Shown: one piece after another, positions 6,416 to 7,986 of the stretch
Position numbering within the stretch: position 1 is the first letter of the stretch
Layout of the letters: each line of letters opens with the position of its first letter
Source of the DNA: PNKC01 sp039917655
Lineage (GTDB): Bacteria; Chloroflexota; Dehalococcoidia; Tepidiformales; Tepidiformaceae
DNA: 7,986 nucleotides
NCBI GenBank assembly: GCA_039917655.1
Contig: JBDSJC010000255.1
Location: 1 to 7,986, forward strand
Reading direction: 5' to 3'
Position numbers and translations under genes: made by a program
The notes under the pieces: model-generated
The model's database searches: none
Told to the model about the DNA's origin: nothing
The model's input: only the letters and a program-made list of their open reading frames with translations

Positions 6416-7200
6416 ACCTCTCGCTGACACTGAAAGTCTGGCGCCAGGATGGGCCGAACGCCGAGGGCCGGTTCGAAACGTACCAGGCGCAGGAAATCAA
6501 CGATCACATGTCGTTCCTAGAGATGCTGGACGTGGTCAACGAGCAGCTCCTGGCCGAGAACAAAGAGCCGATCGCGTTCGACCACGATTGCCGCGAAGGC
6601 ATCTGCGGTTCGTGCGGGGTGGTTATCAACGGGACGCCACACGGCCCGAACGCGGCGACCACGACCTGTCAGTTGCACATGCGTTACTTCAACACCGGCG
6701 ACACGATCACCGTGGAGCCCTGGCGGGCTCGGGCCTTCCCGATCATCAAGGACCTGGTGGTGGACCGCAGTGCCTTCGACAAGATCATCCAGTCCGGTGG
6801 CTACATCACAGCGCCGACGGGCGGCGCGCAGGAAGCGAACAGCACGCTGGTGCCGAAGTCGGTGGCCGACATCGCCATGGACGCTGCCGCCTGCATCGGC
6901 TGTGGAGCGTGTGTTGCCGCATGTCCGAACGGGGCGGCACAGCTATTCACATCGGCAAAAGTATCCCATCTGAACGTGCTGCCGCAGGGACAGCCCGAAC
7001 GGTGGGCGCGAGTGACTTCCATGGTGGACACGATGGAGATGTACTTTGGCAGCTGCACCAATTACGGCGAGTGTGAGGCTGTCTGCCCGGCTGGGATCAG
7101 CCTCGACTTCATCGCATCGATGAACCGGGACTATCTGAAGGCGAAGTTCAAGGACCGCCGCGGCCAGATTCGCCAGGTGGATGTGGCTGACGAGGCGTGA
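6412..7200 (+). CDS. sdhB: Succinate dehydrogenase iron-sulfur subunit (SdhB)
   Basis: SdhB carries electrons from the FAD of SdhA to the quinone site of SdhC through three iron-sulfur clusters. The protein has 262 residues. The N-terminal ferredoxin domain binds [2Fe-2S] through Cys60, Cys65, Cys68 and Cys86. The C-terminal domain has CIGCGACVAAC (Cys161, 164, 167, 171) and a second group Cys215-x5-Cys221-x3-Cys225-Pro. By comparison with E. coli, Cys161, 164, 167 and 225 hold [4Fe-4S], and Cys171, 215 and 221 hold [3Fe-4S]. All eleven ligands are present. The GTG start overlaps the sdhA stop as GTGA (6412-6415), with AGGAG six bases upstream. The gene closes the sdhCAB set; no separate sdhD follows, as expected for the one-subunit anchor. 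Confidence 0.97.
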   Translation: MNLSLTLKVWRQDGPNAEGRFETYQAQEINDHMSFLEMLDVVNEQLLAENKEPIAFDHDCREGICGSCGVVINGTPHGPNAATTTCQLHMRYFNTGDTITVEPWRARAFPIIKDLVVDRSAFDKIIQSGGYITAPTGGAQEANSTLVPKSVADIAMDAAACIGCGACVAACPNGAAQLFTSAKVSHLNVLPQGQPERWARVTSMVDTMEMYFGSCTNYGECEAVCPAGISLDFIASMNRDYLKAKFKDRRGQIRQVDVADEA

Positions 7201-7218
7201 GGGCGCGGCCCGTTGGCG

Positions 7219-7230
7219 GCCACCGGTGGC
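7219..7230. repeat. 12-bp perfect palindrome between sdhB and the four-Cys gene
   Basis: GCCACCGGTGGC is a perfect palindrome 19 bases after the sdhB stop and about 20 bases before the -10-like TAGGCT of the next gene. It has no loop and no T-tract, so it is not a standard terminator. It could be an operator or a chance product of the GC-rich sequence. Confidence 0.3.
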
Positions 7231-7249
7231 GATCATCGGCGGGCGGCGG

Positions 7250-7255
7250 TAGGCT
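7250..7255 (+). promoter_or_regulatory. Candidate -10 element for the four-Cys protein gene
   Basis: TAGGCT lies exactly six bases before the ATG at 7262. The six bases (CAGGAG) look like a Shine-Dalgarno core but touch the ATG, too close to serve as one. This again fits a leaderless start, though co-transcription with sdhCAB is also possible across the 61-base gap. Confidence 0.4.
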
Positions 7256-7261
7256 CAGGAG

Positions 7262-7573
7262 ATGGGCCATCGCAAGAATCGCAAGCGTCAGCGGCAGTCC
7301 AACGATTGGGCGGCGCCGGTCGCGAAGCTTCCAAAGGGTGACTGGGACGTGGCGGAGCCGGACTCCGACTACCTCTTCCTCCTCGGCGACAACATTCGGG
7401 AGCGCGCTCCGGCGGTTTCGCTCTGTGGCGGCTGCCGCGAGTTTGTCGAAGACCAGGAGGGCGGACGCGGCACCTGCTTGCACCCGGGCAGCGGCATTCT
7501 TTCGCCCTGGACCGACACGCCGGGCTGCGAATTCTTCCTTGCGCTGCGTAACCCCGTGACGCGCCGCGGATAG
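7262..7573 (+). CDS. Small four-cysteine protein, probable metal or Fe-S binder, function unknown
   Basis: I do not recognise this 103-residue protein as a named family. The first 13 residues are very basic (MGHRKNRKRQRQ). A central acidic, hydrophobic stretch with DSDYLFLLGDN (34-44) follows. The second half has four cysteines, Cys55-x2-Cys58-x13-Cys72-x16-Cys89, in the setting CGGC...GTC...GCEFF. The layout CxxC-x(n)-GxC-x(n)-CxxF resembles small Fe-S or zinc modules such as the gamma subunits of glycyl-radical enzymes, where two CxxC-like pairs hold a [4Fe-4S] cluster; this is resemblance by eye only. No signal peptide or membrane segment is seen. It lies 61 bases after sdhB on the same strand and 211 bases before nrdR. 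The ATG start is supported by the six-base spacing from TAGGCT. The four cysteines and a full-length frame of normal codon use make a real gene likely. Confidence 0.75.
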   Translation: MGHRKNRKRQRQSNDWAAPVAKLPKGDWDVAEPDSDYLFLLGDNIRERAPAVSLCGGCREFVEDQEGGRGTCLHPGSGILSPWTDTPGCEFFLALRNPVTRRG

Positions 7574-7670
7574 CGCCCCGGTGAGGCCTTTTCGGCGGCT
7601 TCTTGGTCTATCAGTTTTCGGAACGAAAGCGGCTTGCGGCCAGCGCCAGATTCGCACGAGACGTAACGCC

Positions 7671-7686
7671 GCACCACATGTTGTGC
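7671..7686. promoter_or_regulatory. NrdR box 1 (upstream operator)
   Basis: GCACCACATGTTGTGC matches the published-type NrdR box consensus (acaCwAtATaTwGtgt, from memory) at 11 of 16 positions. Its core ACATGTTGTG (7676-7685) is the exact reverse complement of the core of box 2. It ends nine bases before the -35 hexamer. Confidence 0.7.
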
Positions 7687-7695
7687 CTTAGGGGG

Positions 7696-7725
7696 TTGAC
7701 AGCCACAACATGTAGGGTGAATACT
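7696..7725 (+). promoter_or_regulatory. Sigma70-like promoter of nrdR
   Basis: A perfect -35 TTGACA (7696-7701) is followed after 18 bases by AATACT (7720-7725), four of six matches to TATAAT. Transcription would start near 7732 and leave a leader of about 53 bases. It is the strongest promoter match in the window and encloses NrdR box 2. A second -10-like TACACT occurs at 7757-7762 without a clear -35. Confidence 0.7.
7703..7718. promoter_or_regulatory. NrdR box 2 (operator inside the promoter spacer)
   Basis: CCACAACATGTAGGGT matches the NrdR box consensus at 12 of 16 positions. It starts 16 bases after the end of box 1, so the boxes are 32 bases apart, close to three helical turns and equal to the spacing known for paired NrdR boxes. 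It lies wholly between the -35 and -10 elements, where bound repressor would block RNA polymerase. Confidence 0.72.
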
Positions 7726-7784
7726 GCGCGAGCCGCGAAGGAATTGTTCACTCGCGTACACTCTTAGAGGATTATGCAAACACC

Positions 7785-7986
7785 GTGCGCTGCCCGTTTT
7801 GCAACTTCCGCGACTCAAAAGTAACCGACAGCCGGGCGAACGACGACGGCATCCGGCGGCGGCGGCAGTGCATCGCCTGCGGAGAACGGTTCACGACTGT
7901 CGAAACAGTACAGCTCTCCACGGTCCTCGTAGTGAAGAAGGACGGCCGCCGTGAAGACTTCAACCGCGAAAAGCTGCTGGCCGGCC
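7785..7986 (+). CDS. nrdR: Transcriptional repressor NrdR (3' end cut by the window edge)
   Basis: NrdR is a nucleotide-sensing repressor of ribonucleotide reductase operons. The visible 67 residues hold the N-terminal zinc ribbon, with Cys3 and Cys6 (CPFC) and Cys29 and Cys32 (CIAC). The conserved IRRRRQC, GERFTTVE and VVKKDGRREDFNREKLL then lead into the start of the ATP-cone domain. The loop between DSR and IRRRR is two residues shorter than in E. coli NrdR. The start is GTG at 7785; the ATG at 7774 is in another frame. The only Shine-Dalgarno-like sequence, AGAGGA (7765-7770), is about 14 bases away, so initiation may be weak. A promoter with two NrdR-type boxes precedes the gene and points to self-repression. 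The rest of the gene, and perhaps a class II reductase gene after it as in actinobacterial nrdRJ, would lie beyond the window. Confidence 0.96.
   Translation, partial: MRCPFCNFRDSKVTDSRANDDGIRRRRQCIACGERFTTVETVQLSTVLVVKKDGRREDFNREKLLAG

Noticed and set aside
7574..7670. Terminator after the four-Cys gene
   Set aside because: Only three- to five-pair hairpins with poor T-tracts are seen (for example around 7584-7600 and 7614-7630). None is convincing.
7774..7784. ATG at 7774 as the nrdR start
   Set aside because: It is out of frame with the conserved CPFC zinc ribbon. GTG at 7785 gives the correct N-terminus.

Overview
The window is GC-rich bacterial chromosome carrying mostly core genes. 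The best guess for the host is a member of Chloroflexota, perhaps near Dehalococcoidia. That guess rests on three things: a tmRNA with a very short tag peptide that starts with Gly (GNRQLALAA), a type-B succinate dehydrogenase ordered sdhC-sdhA-sdhB, and start codons that sit right behind -10-like hexamers. It is an inference; no 16S or other phylogenetic marker was analysed.

Layout from left to right. (1) A complete tmRNA gene (ssrA, 5-361, +) with an encoded CCA end and an intrinsic terminator. (2) An alpha/beta hydrolase (576-1478, +). It lies between the tmRNA 3' end and a second copy of the last 11 bases of the tmRNA (1572-1582), which is itself followed by another terminator. This looks like a small islet, or the remnant of an element, at the tmRNA 3' end, a classic integration site. 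(3) ispG (1649-2809, -) of the MEP isoprenoid pathway, convergent with the hydrolase and sharing a terminator region with it. (4) A Nudix hydrolase of the ADP-ribose pyrophosphatase type (2896-3432, +), divergent from ispG. (5) A 190-base regulatory gap with a 10-base palindrome, a sigma70-like promoter and a leader with inverted repeats, followed by the succinate dehydrogenase operon sdhC-sdhA-sdhB (3623-7200, +). (6) A small four-cysteine protein of unknown function (7262-7573, +). (7) A 211-base gap with a strong promoter and two NrdR-box-like operators, then the start of nrdR (7785 to the window edge, +), the repressor of ribonucleotide reductase genes.

How the parts work together. The three Sdh subunits form one membrane complex that passes electrons from succinate to menaquinone or a similar quinone. 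IspG supplies isoprenoid precursors, from which quinone side chains are made. The tmRNA rescues stalled ribosomes and tags the unfinished proteins for degradation. NrdR very likely controls its own promoter through the two boxes. Four separate genes that begin transcription units (the hydrolase, ispG, the Nudix gene and the four-Cys gene) share the arrangement xAnnnT, then exactly six bases, then ATG, which suggests leaderless transcripts. I found no CRISPR array, insertion sequence, integrase, tRNA or rRNA. The least expected signals are the repeated tmRNA end around the hydrolase, the shared leaderless start signature and the NrdR-box pair; I see no clear new multi-gene system.
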